DNA of 64,000 bases from Paenibacillus sedimenti. Lineage in GTDB: Bacteria > Bacillota > Bacilli > Paenibacillales > NBRC-103111. The position numbers were made by a program, and so were the translations under genes. Positions within the stretch are counted from its first letter, which is position 1. Each line of letters starts with the position of its first letter. Location of the stretch: the NCBI RefSeq assembly GCF_014534655.1, contig NZ_JACVVD010000011.1, positions 124,001 through 188,000 on the forward strand. Reading direction: 5' to 3'. This document shows, piece by piece, positions 28,276 to 37,702 of this stretch. The notes beneath the pieces were generated by a model. The model did no database searches. It was not told the origin of the DNA and saw only the letters and a program-made list of their open reading frames with translations.

Positions 28276-31200
28276 TTAGTTAATAAATTCGGCAACCTGC
28301 AAAAATCTCTTCAGCATCACTACGGCTTCTGCACGAGTTGCATTGGCGCCGGCAACGAACGTGTTGTCCGTTTTACCGGCAACTAGACCGGCTCCCGCCG
28401 CTTGTGCGACCGCTGTTTGGGCCCAGCTGCTGATGCTGCTTCTGTCGGTGAATTTACCGAGCAGTTCAGTTTGTTTTCCATTTACGTTGTAGCTTTTTCC
28501 TACCAAGTCCATCGCCTTGGATAGCATCACAGCCATTTGCTCGCGGCTGATGTTATCGTTCGGATGGAAGGAGCCGTCCTCAAATCCGCCGATTAAACCG
28601 GCTTTGGCCGCATCACCTACAGCACCCGCGAACCAATCCTTGCTGTTCACGTCCGTAAAAGTAGCTGCTGCCTTATCGTTCAGCCCCAAAGCACGAACCA
28701 GGAGCGATGTGAATTCGGCGCGTGTGATCGTTTCGTCAGGAGCAAATTGAAAATCCGTACGCCCTTTTACCAAGAGCTTGGAGGCCATCAGACCCACATC
28801 CGCTTTGGACCAATGGTTATTCAGATCGTCAAAGGATTTGCTCGACTGAACAACCGTATAGATGCTGTTGCTGCGGTTCTTTATCGTGACTTGCGTGTTG
28901 CCTCCTACGTTTTGGAAGACTGCAGGGACAAAGGTCATTTCCCCGGTTGCCGGATCATATAAGACGGCTGTCGCAGTGCTCGGGTCTGACGACTGCTTAA
29001 TGATAAGATTGCGAGTTACGTACGTTTTTCCAAAATTGTTGATTTCTACTGTCTTACCGCCTGCGTTCGCCGTTATACTAAATTCGATAACTCGCGCATT
29101 AGTGCCGCCAAGGAGGGTAACGCCATTTTGTTTCGCTTTTTGTATGATTTGATCGGCAACGGTTCCTGTCACCTTCTGAATGTTCACGCTAATTTGCACG
29201 TTTTTAGCGTCAGTCCCTAGCGTTTGTGCCACCTTCGCCGTATCGATGACCGATGTAGGTAAATTGTACGCTGTGCCGTCGTCAGTTTGAATGGAGATGA
29301 CCGATTGAGGCATGGATTGTTTCGAATCGGCAAGAACACTCATTGGCAAGTCGACTTTAGCGACATCGCCGTTGCCGGTAACCCCTATCTTAATGCTTTG
29401 CTTGCCGGCATCTTTTCCATTCAGTGCGCTTATAGCTTTGCTTAACCAGCCGCCGTCAACCACAACATGATCCACTGTTTGTCCGGATGGGGACTTTTCG
29501 TGTTTCGTTTCAGGATTGGCCCCTGCATCCTTGTTGACTGTCGTTCCACCTGGAGTTTGAGGAGTGTCCGTGTTTGGAGTTGTTGAGTCATTCGTGCCTA
29601 CCAATAACTGGATACTATCGGAATAATAGATAACATTAACTTTATACTCGCTTGGCAATCCCATAGTCTCAATCGAAGAGAATTGTCCATTCCGTTGGTC
29701 CTTACCATGGTTTATGATCGTGACGACGCCGTTAGGCACATAATTGCCCGTAAAATTCAGACGTAATTTCCCATTAGCATGTAACGCACCCTTTATCTCG
29801 AGCAGATCATCTTTACCGTTAAGGTTAAGTTCAAGTGTACCATTGGCAGATTGTGTGTAAGTTCCGCCGATCGTCATCTTTCCATAAACATTTTCAATGA
29901 CGGTTCCCCCGTTGTTCACCATGCCGCCGCTTCCGAAAGCCGTCTCCGAATTACCCTCAAGGATGCCTTCGTTGATCTGTGTGCCTCCGGAATAAGTATT
30001 GTTACCCTGCAGCTTTAAAGTACCTGTTCCCTGTTTGGTCAGCTTTCCTGTGCCGGAGATATCGTTCCGCCAGCGATCCATTGCATGGAAACCGCCTTTA
30101 TAAGTATCCATTGTCACTGTAACGTCAGTGGCAAAAGCGCCATAACCATCCGCTGCGGCAAAAAGATTAAGCCGTCCCCATCCCTCAGGATCATCCAGCA
30201 CAGGATAGCCTGATGGAAGACCGTTCGTGGCCAAAACCCAGCGACGCTGCGTGCTGTCCAGGTAAGGCAGGCGTGTTTCCAGCAGGACTTCTGCTCCCTT
30301 AGGAACGACCATGGCTTCCGTCGTGGAAGCGATTGGCGTGAATCCATAGGTTAAACGTTCCGTATATTCTTTTTTGTTCTTCGCATAATCGCTGAACCGA
30401 TCTGGCGCTGTACCCATTTGCGTTAATAATTTACTGTGAGCATCATCATAAGCAGCCTGCTTGATCAAGTTATTGTTTGGATCATACAAGGCAGCTGCCG
30501 TAATCGCAGTTGCATGGACGCGGCCTCCCATTACATCAAGCGGCGAATGATGACCGGCTAAAATACGGTTGTGTCCGAGTTCCGAAGCTCGCGTAAGCAG
30601 TTCCTGAAAACGCTCTGGTACCGCATACGCCATCGCTATCGCGCTGAGATATCCGGCATTGGTATGACCGCTAGGAAACCCTCCATCAGTAGCCGGAGTC
30701 GTACTGATTGCAGGTACCAGCGTAGGAACAATGATTGAAGTGTTGTTTTCAGGAGTGGTAGGAAGAACGAACGAAGAGCCCTCCTTCTTCCAACGATACG
30801 GGCGAGGATAATTATAATAGTTTTTCGCCTGGGTCGTTGAAGCGTTGTAGTTGCGGATGGTTTGGACCAACCTCACTATGTTGCCTAGACTAGAACTCGT
30901 GCTGCCTGAATCGGTTCCTCCATCATCATATTTTTTAGATGTGGCATCGGCCGGGATATCGTTGATCGTTGTCGTTGCTCCTGCGTTCGTTCGATAGAAA
31001 TCGGTAAGCGAACCCAGACCTTCGATGACGCTGTAGCTCTGTTTTCTACGATCATCGAAATATGCCGCATCTGCCTCACTGGAAGTTCGGCTAGCTGCAA
31101 AGTCAACCACTTTTTGAATGTTGGCATTCAGCACGCTTTCGTTTAGACTTATACCGTTATTCCAGCTAGTGCCAGGAGCCCAAAGCTGTCCAAATCCGGA

Positions 31201-31386
31201 AAGCACCCCGATTTTCGGATCATTACCTTTCAATTGTTCATCTACAAAGTACCCCCAAGATGCCACTGGTGGAGTTACTGTTGATGGTAATATTGCCGCA
31301 CTCGCAAAACTTCCACCCAGGGAACTTAGAATCAATGATAGGCCTAAAGCAGCTGATAAATGCTTCCTTCTTAATCTCTTTTTCAA
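28276..31386 (-). CDS. Secreted PAP2-type acid phosphatase with autotransporter-type repeat and three SLH domains
   Basis: A 1036-residue cell-surface protein. A basic signal peptide ends near ASAA (residue 31). The N-terminal domain has all three PAP2/class A acid phosphatase motifs: K-x6-RP (KNYYNYPRP, about 188), PSGH (about 238) and Rx5Hx3D (RILAGHHSPLD, about 274). Around 450-490 GTGTLKLQGNNTYSGGTQIN matches the autotransporter-associated beta-strand repeat. A Thr/Pro linker and an unassigned region follow, then three SLH domains in the last 190 residues (each with ITRAEF-like cores) for binding cell-wall polymer. The TTG at 31386 has AGGAGAGG seven bases upstream; an ATG at 31407 is possible. 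Probably scavenges phosphate from organic esters. Confidence 0.85.
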   Translation of the reverse strand: MKKRLRRKHLSAALGLSLILSSLGGSFASAAILPSTVTPPVASWGYFVDEQLKGNDPKIGVLSGFGQLWAPGTSWNNGISLNESVLNANIQKVVDFAASRTSSEADAAYFDDRRKQSYSVIEGLGSLTDFYRTNAGATTTINDIPADATSKKYDDGGTDSGSTSSSLGNIVRLVQTIRNYNASTTQAKNYYNYPRPYRWKKEGSSFVLPTTPENNTSIIVPTLVPAISTTPATDGGFPSGHTNAGYLSAIAMAYAVPERFQELLTRASELGHNRILAGHHSPLDVMGGRVHATAITAAALYDPNNNLIKQAAYDDAHSKLLTQMGTAPDRFSDYAKNKKEYTERLTYGFTPIASTTEAMVVPKGAEVLLETRLPYLDSTQRRWVLATNGLPSGYPVLDDPEGWGRLNLFAAADGYGAFATDVTVTMDTYKGGFHAMDRWRNDISGTGKLTKQGTGTLKLQGNNTYSGGTQINEGILEGNSETAFGSGGMVNNGGTVIENVYGKMTIGGTYTQSANGTLELNLNGKDDLLEIKGALHANGKLRLNFTGNYVPNGVVTIINHGKDQRNGQFSSIETMGLPSEYKVNVIYYSDSIQLLVGTNDSTTPNTDTPQTPGGTTVNKDAGANPETKHEKSPSGQTVDHVVVDGGWLSKAISALNGKDAGKQSIKIGVTGNGDVAKVDLPMSVLADSKQSMPQSVISIQTDDGTAYNLPTSVIDTAKVAQTLGTDAKNVQISVNIQKVTGTVADQIIQKAKQNGVTLLGGTNARVIEFSITANAGGKTVEINNFGKTYVTRNLIIKQSSDPSTATAVLYDPATGEMTFVPAVFQNVGGNTQVTIKNRSNSIYTVVQSSKSFDDLNNHWSKADVGLMASKLLVKGRTDFQFAPDETITRAEFTSLLVRALGLNDKAAATFTDVNSKDWFAGAVGDAAKAGLIGGFEDGSFHPNDNISREQMAVMLSKAMDLVGKSYNVNGKQTELLGKFTDRSSISSWAQTAVAQAAGAGLVAGKTDNTFVAGANATRAEAVVMLKRFLQVAEFIN

Positions 31387-31612
31387 TTCATATCCTCTCC
31401 TATCCATGCTCTAAAATCTTCCTCTCGTGAATAAGATTTTTCGTTCGATATGAATGTAGCATTGGGGTATCTGCCCTTCAATAAAACAAATTCCACATTA
31501 TATAAAAATGGTACTTTGTTGTGAGAAAACAATATGAATGCGTTTTCATAATGAAAGAAGAAGCCCCGTGTTAAGATTTAGTTAAGCCGCAAAGTCTGTT
31601 AACTATCTGTAG

Positions 31613-31618
31613 TATAAT
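31613..31618 (+). promoter_or_regulatory. Putative -10 box of the membrane AraC gene
   Basis: A TATAAT hexamer lies 20 bases before the start codon; no convincing -35 box is seen. Confidence 0.3.
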
Positions 31619-31638
31619 TTCGTGGGGGTGAGAAGATA

Positions 31639-33954
31639 ATGCAAAAACGGAATTCAGTGTTTACCAACCTGGCTATCTCCTATGTAACGATCGTTCTTGT
31701 CATTGTCCTTCTTCTTTGCTCTATCTTTTATATGTATGTTCCTAGAGACTACAATGAAGAAATAAGAACTAAGAATCAAATGGTTCTGGAGAATGCCGCA
31801 AATTATATTGAAACGGCCGTTTTCCAAAGAGTAGAAAAAATATACCTCGATCTTTCTCTAGGGAAATCTGCCAACATTGATTTATATACGAAGAATACGC
31901 TTCAGGGAAATTACAGCAGAATCATTGATATTCAGGACTTACTAAAGAATGAAGTCGCGAATAACTCGGATCTAGTTTATGCTGTCCATTTGTTTTATAC
32001 CAAACAAAACGTTATGATTTCTTCTGTTTATGGGCTGAATTACTATGATGATAGAAGTAAAGACGCATTCTTGGCTATGGACTGGATAGACAGGATGCGC
32101 AGTAATGAAAAGAGCTTTTTATGGATGGAAACACGCAGAGTGCCCCAGGATATATATACCAGTATGTCCGGCAATAACAGCATGAATCCCTTGATCACAT
32201 ATGCCCATAGTTATCCTTTTAACTCCACCGGTGAAAATAGTGAACTGATGATTGCCATTGATATCAAGGAAGCTGCCGTCAGTCATATCATCCAGGATAT
32301 TATGCCTTCCGACTATAAAAACACTTTTATTATCGGTAAAGACGGAAAAATCATTTCTGCGGCGGATAAAGGAATACTTGGAAGAAGAACCATTAACCAC
32401 TCATACATCAATACAATTCTTTCTTCCAATGCGGCTGCTGAAAGCTTCAACGACACCATCGAGCATATCCCTTATGTGGTATCCCATCACAAATTTTTGA
32501 CGAATGAATGGAAAATCTACAATATCACGCCATCAAATAACTACTATCAGAAATCCATATTTTTACAAAAGATAGTACTGCTAATCTGTTTGTTGGCCAT
32601 CATTGTGGGCATTGTCCTGTCCGGCATTTTCACGATCGCAAGTTATAACCCTTTAAAACGCTTAATGGGCAAAATCAAAGGTGTGTTCGACCATACAGCC
32701 GAAAACGGATTGAATGAATACACGTTAATCGATACTGCCATCCATAAGCTGACAAACAAGGTAAGCAGTCTTGAAGAAACCCTTCAGACCAACCATCCGG
32801 TTATCAAGCACAACGTTGTGCTTAACATGCTAAATAACAGTTATAGTCCCGAAGAACTGGTAGAACAGCTTCAATCCCTACATGTATCAATGAAGTATTC
32901 TCATTTCTGCTGTATGGTGATAGACCCTGCAAGCAAAGGATTTAAAGAACTGAATTCCAAAAGCATCCAGTATGTCCTATACCGCTTGATCAATCAATTG
33001 GAAGCTTCGTCTTTTCATGAAAGCCATATCATAGCCGAAGAGCTTCCGGATAAAAAAATAGTTGTCATCGTATGCACGAACAATCCGGAAGATTGGCTCA
33101 TAGAGACGCTTTCCGGCTTTATCCTTTCAAAAGCCAAAAACAGTTTTGGACTGGATTTTAAAATATCTTTGGGTCATTGGGTACATGAATGTATAGATGT
33201 GCACAAAAGTTATGCTGAAGCTCTGATCCTTATTAAATACAGTTACTTCATGCCTGAAATTTCAATGATAAAGGATGTAAACCTGCTGAACAGGGAAACC
33301 AGTAATCATGAAATTCCACAATCTGTTCTCCTCAAGTTTAAAGAAAAGCTTCAGGCCCGGAGTTTAGTTGGTGTCGTCGAAGCCATAGACCATTTGATTG
33401 AACATATGAAGGAAGGCGTGTATGCGGCGGATTATTGCCATTATATTTTATTGAACACGGTATCCGTTTACTCGGATTATTTGAAAAGCGTGCGATATAC
33501 AAGCGACGGAATGGATTTATTCAAGCAATATACGTCCATTTATAGCATCAACGGCTTTAGGGAGTGGTTCGTTCATTCCATTACAGAATTTCTTAGCCAT
33601 ATGGACAAGCGTAGTGAAGATAGGAATATGGAAACCATTGAGGCAGTTAAGAGCTATATTAGCAGCCACCTTTCGGAGGAGCTTTCCCTGGACACTGTGG
33701 CCGGTAAGGTCTTTATAAGCCCCAAATACCTCAGCAAGATTTTTAAAGAGGAAACAGGAATCAACTATACCGATTATGTAACGAAAAAAAGGATGGAAAG
33801 AGCTTTGGAACTTATGGCACAAAGCAGCATGACCATAGAACAGATAGCCAATACCGTTGGATATGGCACAGCAGCATATTTTATCAAAAAATTCAAGGAA
33901 ATAAATGGCTGTACACCTAAAACCTATGTGAGAAGCTTAATGAAGCAGGCATAG
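31639..33954 (+). CDS. Membrane-bound AraC-family regulator with extracytoplasmic sensor
   Basis: A 771-residue one-component regulator common in Paenibacillus. A first transmembrane helix (residues 13-32) and a second (about 313-337, LLICLLAIIVGIVLSGIF) enclose an extracytoplasmic domain of about 280 residues, probably of dCache type. After a cytoplasmic linker, residues 664-768 form an AraC DNA-binding domain (LDTVAGKVFISPKYLSKIF and IEQIANTVGYGTAAYF). GGGGGTGAG precedes the ATG. It likely controls the adjacent sugar-binding lipoprotein in response to an external glycan or to that protein. Confidence 0.88.
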   Translation: MQKRNSVFTNLAISYVTIVLVIVLLLCSIFYMYVPRDYNEEIRTKNQMVLENAANYIETAVFQRVEKIYLDLSLGKSANIDLYTKNTLQGNYSRIIDIQDLLKNEVANNSDLVYAVHLFYTKQNVMISSVYGLNYYDDRSKDAFLAMDWIDRMRSNEKSFLWMETRRVPQDIYTSMSGNNSMNPLITYAHSYPFNSTGENSELMIAIDIKEAAVSHIIQDIMPSDYKNTFIIGKDGKIISAADKGILGRRTINHSYINTILSSNAAAESFNDTIEHIPYVVSHHKFLTNEWKIYNITPSNNYYQKSIFLQKIVLLICLLAIIVGIVLSGIFTIASYNPLKRLMGKIKGVFDHTAENGLNEYTLIDTAIHKLTNKVSSLEETLQTNHPVIKHNVVLNMLNNSYSPEELVEQLQSLHVSMKYSHFCCMVIDPASKGFKELNSKSIQYVLYRLINQLEASSFHESHIIAEELPDKKIVVIVCTNNPEDWLIETLSGFILSKAKNSFGLDFKISLGHWVHECIDVHKSYAEALILIKYSYFMPEISMIKDVNLLNRETSNHEIPQSVLLKFKEKLQARSLVGVVEAIDHLIEHMKEGVYAADYCHYILLNTVSVYSDYLKSVRYTSDGMDLFKQYTSIYSINGFREWFVHSITEFLSHMDKRSEDRNMETIEAVKSYISSHLSEELSLDTVAGKVFISPKYLSKIFKEETGINYTDYVTKKRMERALELMAQSSMTIEQIANTVGYGTAAYFIKKFKEINGCTPKTYVRSLMKQA

Positions 33955-33989
33955 ATAACGATATTAACTATCAGTGGAAGGTTCGTGTG

Positions 33990-35606
33990 ATGAAAATAAA
34001 TAATTTACGATCAATCTCCCTGGTTTTAGTATGGATCGTCATACTAACCAGTGCATGTGGGACTCAACAGGAAAAAAGTAAACATGAACAAATATCGAAT
34101 GCTGCAGCGGCATTTGCTGATGATAAAAAGTATAAAATTTCCTGGACCATGCATCAGAACGAGCCTGTTCCTGAGCATGCGGAAATGATTAGATACATAG
34201 AGGATAAATTCAATGTGGATCTGGAGATATGGAATCTCGAAAATAATAAATATGAAGGGCTCTTGGATCTCAGGCTTGCTCAAGGTGAGCCCCCTGACCT
34301 CTTTCGGATAAGAAAGCCGCAAGATCTCTTGAAATATCAGGCACAGGGCGTGCTTGCCGAGATTCCGGAGGAAATGTTGATCAAGCACGCACCGAACATT
34401 ATCCATGCGATTAAAATGAATGCTCCCGGGTATATGGATTATGGGAAAATCGGCGGGAAGTATTATGGAATCCCTGTGGTAAGTCCAACAAACATTTATA
34501 GAATACCTGTGGTGTACAGACAAGATTGGCTGGATCATCTTGGTCTTAAGATCCCGGAGAATTTATCTGATTTCGAGAAAGCTATGTATGATTTTTCCAA
34601 TAAGGATCCTGACGGAAACGGAAAGAAAGATACTTACGGACTTTCAAGTGAAGGAATGAATGTTGTTTTCGGAGCGTTCGGACAGATTGTCTTTGCCGAG
34701 CAGCTTTACTTCGGAGTTAAGGATAAGCGTCTGGTCATCGGTGCTTTAGAACCTGAGATGAAGGAAGCCCTCAAGTACCTCCATAAATGGTATAAGGACG
34801 GTATTATTGACCCTGAATTCATAACCGGAGAAAATAAAGGAGGCTACAAGCACCTGTCCCATTCCTTTATCAACGGTAAAATCGGAATGACCTCCATGGG
34901 CAACTATTATCACTGGATACAAGCCGGTGATTACAAGGTAATCAATGAACACGGTGAAGAAGTTCCTGTAGAAGCCACGTTCAATGCATTAGAGCTTTCA
35001 TTAAAAAACCAACATGCAAAGATTGGCTTTGGACAACCTGTCACCGGCCCCCAGGGAAAAAGCGGATCTAAAGCTTATGCGATGCTGATGAATTTTACAG
35101 CTATCGGTACCGATGCGGCAAAAGAGCCGGGGAAGATGGAAAAGATTCTACAAATTCTAGACTATATCAGCGCAAATCCAAACCAGGATGAACATTTGTC
35201 AATGCTATACGGAGTGAAAGGGAAACATTGGAAGTGGGTTGGGAAGTCCAATGACGATATAGTAATACTTCCTCCATTTGATAAAATGGTTAATTATACG
35301 AATCAGATCGGCGCTAATATTGGGATGACCGTCCCCAGCAAGACTTTAGGACGTAGAGAGCAATGGGCTTCGACCCTGGACCTGGACAAAAATGGCTTAT
35401 ATAACATGATGGAGGTATCAACGCCTTCTTTAATAAAGAACAGTTCAGAACTTATAAAAATGAAAAACAAGGCTTATATATCCATCATAACAGGGGACAG
35501 ATCTGTAGATGACTTCGATACTTTCGTAAAGGAGTTTATGGAGGCAGGCGGAGAGCAGGTATTAAAAGAGGCTAATGACTGGTACCATAATCATATGAAG
35601 AATTGA
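33990..35606 (+). CDS. Extracellular solute-binding lipoprotein (oligosaccharide type)
   Basis: A 538-residue family 1 binding protein related to LplA/YtcQ-type sugar carriers. Signal peptide with lipobox ILTSACG (Cys near 24). The mature part contains YYGIPVVSPTNIYRIPVVYRQDWLDHLG and GNGKKDTYGLSSEG, a calcium-loop-like segment usual in this family. GGAAGG lies eight bases before the ATG. The usual two permease genes are absent: the next gene is an unrelated symporter on the other strand. It may serve as a sensory partner of the upstream regulator or use permeases elsewhere. Confidence 0.85.
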   Translation: MKINNLRSISLVLVWIVILTSACGTQQEKSKHEQISNAAAAFADDKKYKISWTMHQNEPVPEHAEMIRYIEDKFNVDLEIWNLENNKYEGLLDLRLAQGEPPDLFRIRKPQDLLKYQAQGVLAEIPEEMLIKHAPNIIHAIKMNAPGYMDYGKIGGKYYGIPVVSPTNIYRIPVVYRQDWLDHLGLKIPENLSDFEKAMYDFSNKDPDGNGKKDTYGLSSEGMNVVFGAFGQIVFAEQLYFGVKDKRLVIGALEPEMKEALKYLHKWYKDGIIDPEFITGENKGGYKHLSHSFINGKIGMTSMGNYYHWIQAGDYKVINEHGEEVPVEATFNALELSLKNQHAKIGFGQPVTGPQGKSGSKAYAMLMNFTAIGTDAAKEPGKMEKILQILDYISANPNQDEHLSMLYGVKGKHWKWVGKSNDDIVILPPFDKMVNYTNQIGANIGMTVPSKTLGRREQWASTLDLDKNGLYNMMEVSTPSLIKNSSELIKMKNKAYISIITGDRSVDDFDTFVKEFMEAGGEQVLKEANDWYHNHMKN

Positions 35607-35633
35607 GAGATGGGAGATACAAGCGGCAAAAGA

Positions 35634-35661
35634 AATAACGGCTACCGAAGCAGCCGTTATT
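35634..35661. terminator. Bidirectional terminator
   Basis: AATAACGGCT and AGCCGTTATT pair around an 8-base loop between converging genes. Confidence 0.75.
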
Positions 35662-35669
35662 ACGTAGAA

Positions 35670-37202
35670 TCAATGAACTTCCTGCAAACCCGTATTCGCT
35701 TTCACTAAGATTTCATCATATTTCGCGTCAGCGCGTTTTGATGAGAGCAAGGTGCCTACAACCGCTCCTATAAAGCCTAACGGTATGGAGATAATACCCG
35801 GATTAGTTAGTGAAATAAGCGGAGTACCTACTAGAATCGCTTTACCGGCTACCGGATCCCATACATTCGGACTCACCATGACTAACACCAATGAACTAAT
35901 CAAGCCAACCAGCATTCCTGTTACGGCACCTGCCGTATTGAATCTCCGCCAGAACACGGTAAAAACGAGCACAGGCAGATTGGCGCTTGCAGCAACGGCA
36001 AAGGCTAGCGCTACCAGGAAGGCTACGTTCATTTTTTGAGCGAACAAGGCAAGAACAATAGATATCAACGCCACGCCTACGGATGCCAGCTTCGCGGAAA
36101 GGACCTGCTCCTTCTCGGTCGCCTTCCCCTTGCGGACGATATGGCTGTAAAAATCATGAGCAAACGCCGATGCAGCGGATAATACAAGTCCTGCTACTAC
36201 GGCAAGTATCGTTGCAAATGCCACAGCCGAGATGAAAGCGAACAGGAAGTCCCCGCCAAGCGATTTCGCCAGCAGCGGCGCAGCCATATTGCCGGCCGCA
36301 TTGGCCTGCACGATGACATCTTTACCTACGAACGCAGCTGCGCCAAAACCAAGGAACACCGTCATCACATAAAACAAACCGATAATCCAAGTCGCTACGA
36401 CGACCGATTTCCTGGCGGTTTGTGCGTCTTTCACGGTAAAGAAGCGAATAAGGATATGCGGCAGACCCGCCGTGCCGAGAACGAGCGCGAGATTGAGCGA
36501 TATCGTGTCGAGACCGTTCGTGAACTTGTTGCCTGGATTCAGGAATGCTTCCTTGAGCGGCGTCGCCGTACGCATTTGTTCAAACATTTGCAAAATGCTG
36601 AAATCGAATTTGGCGAAGACGATGAGTGAAATGATGAAGGTTCCGGCTACCAATAGCACACATTTAATAATCTGCACCCAGCTCGTTGCCGTCATGCCGC
36701 CGAATACCACATAGACCGTCATAAGCAAACCTACGATCAGGACCGAGGTCGTATAGTCCAGTCCGAGAAGCAGTTTAATCAGCGCTCCCGCTCCGACCAA
36801 CTGGGCGATCATATAAAAGATCGAGATCGTAATCGAATTCAGCGCGGCGACTCCCCGCACTTTCTTATCGTCGAAGCGTGCCGCAATCATATCGGCCATC
36901 GTATATTTGCCCAAATTGCGCAGCGGCTCGGCGATCAAATACAACACGACGAGATAAGCGACGAGAAAGCCGATGCTGTAGAAGAAGCCGTCGAAGCCAA
37001 AGAGCGCCACCATGCCTGCGATCCCCAAGAACGATGCGGCTGACATATAATCGCCGGCAATCGCAAGCCCGTTCTGCCAACCGGTTAAACCGCCTCCGGC
37101 CGTATAAAATTCGCTGGCGGTTTTCGTCTTTTTAGCCGCATAATACGTAATGACAAGCGTTCCCGCTACGATGGCCAAAAACAATAAAAATGCCGTGTTC
37201 AT
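35670..37202 (-). CDS. actP: Cation:acetate symporter (sodium:solute symporter family)
   Basis: A 510-residue SSS-family transporter with about 13 hydrophobic helices. It shows the family segments EFYTAGGGLTGWQNGLAIAGDYMSAASF and YTMADMIAARF, most similar to acetate permease ActP/YwcA, which import short monocarboxylates with a cation. It lies three bases downstream of a DUF485 gene, the pair found in E. coli (yjcH-actP) and Bacillus (ywcB-ywcA). The LytTR regulator immediately upstream is a plausible controller. Confidence 0.85.
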   Translation of the reverse strand: MNTAFLLFLAIVAGTLVITYYAAKKTKTASEFYTAGGGLTGWQNGLAIAGDYMSAASFLGIAGMVALFGFDGFFYSIGFLVAYLVVLYLIAEPLRNLGKYTMADMIAARFDDKKVRGVAALNSITISIFYMIAQLVGAGALIKLLLGLDYTTSVLIVGLLMTVYVVFGGMTATSWVQIIKCVLLVAGTFIISLIVFAKFDFSILQMFEQMRTATPLKEAFLNPGNKFTNGLDTISLNLALVLGTAGLPHILIRFFTVKDAQTARKSVVVATWIIGLFYVMTVFLGFGAAAFVGKDVIVQANAAGNMAAPLLAKSLGGDFLFAFISAVAFATILAVVAGLVLSAASAFAHDFYSHIVRKGKATEKEQVLSAKLASVGVALISIVLALFAQKMNVAFLVALAFAVAASANLPVLVFTVFWRRFNTAGAVTGMLVGLISSLVLVMVSPNVWDPVAGKAILVGTPLISLTNPGIISIPLGFIGAVVGTLLSSKRADAKYDEILVKANTGLQEVH

Positions 37203-37205
37203 CGA

Positions 37206-37538
37206 TTATCCCGCCTTTCTCAGGTTTGCTTTTTCCGATTCCGCTTTAATTTGATCGGACAATGCATCGAACTCAGCGGCCTTGCGGGTATATAGGGAGC
37301 ATAATACCCAAGTCATGATAAACTGTGCAAAAGCAAACACCCATGCCCAAGTAATCGAGCCAATCGCATTCTCATTCAGCACTTTCGTATAAGAGGTCAT
37401 AACCGGAAGGATGAAATAAAATACCAAGAAGAAAATCGACATCGGTAAAATGAATCGCTTTTTCTTTGCCATAAGCCTCTGAAACAATTCGGATCTTACA
37501 ATTTCACTGTAAGGATTTGATTTAGGCTGCTCTTTCAT
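37206..37538 (-). CDS. DUF485 membrane protein (YwcB/YjcH-like)
   Basis: A 110-residue protein with two transmembrane helices (ILPMSIFFLVFYFILPVM and ITWAWVFAFAQFIMTWVL), typical of the small partner of ActP-type symporters. AGGAGG lies six bases before the ATG at 37538. It precedes actP in one transcription unit. Its exact role is unknown. Confidence 0.88.
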   Translation of the reverse strand: MKEQPKSNPYSEIVRSELFQRLMAKKKRFILPMSIFFLVFYFILPVMTSYTKVLNENAIGSITWAWVFAFAQFIMTWVLCSLYTRKAAEFDALSDQIKAESEKANLRKAG

Positions 37539-37667
37539 ATAGTCCCTCCTGAATGGTGGAATCTTAACGTTATCGCAATCTTGTAAGCGCTTTATCATTT
37601 TATCACGAGTGATCTCTTCGCATGGGGTTTCCGGCGCGAAATGTCAATAATCGTTCCTCAAAATTCA

Positions 37668-37702
37668 AAAAACAACCCTGAACCGTTCATGCTCATGGTT
37701 GT
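37668..37702 (-). terminator. Terminator after the LytTR regulator
   Basis: ACAACC/GGTTGT with an inner TGAAC/GTTCA stem is followed on the minus strand by a T run. Confidence 0.6.
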
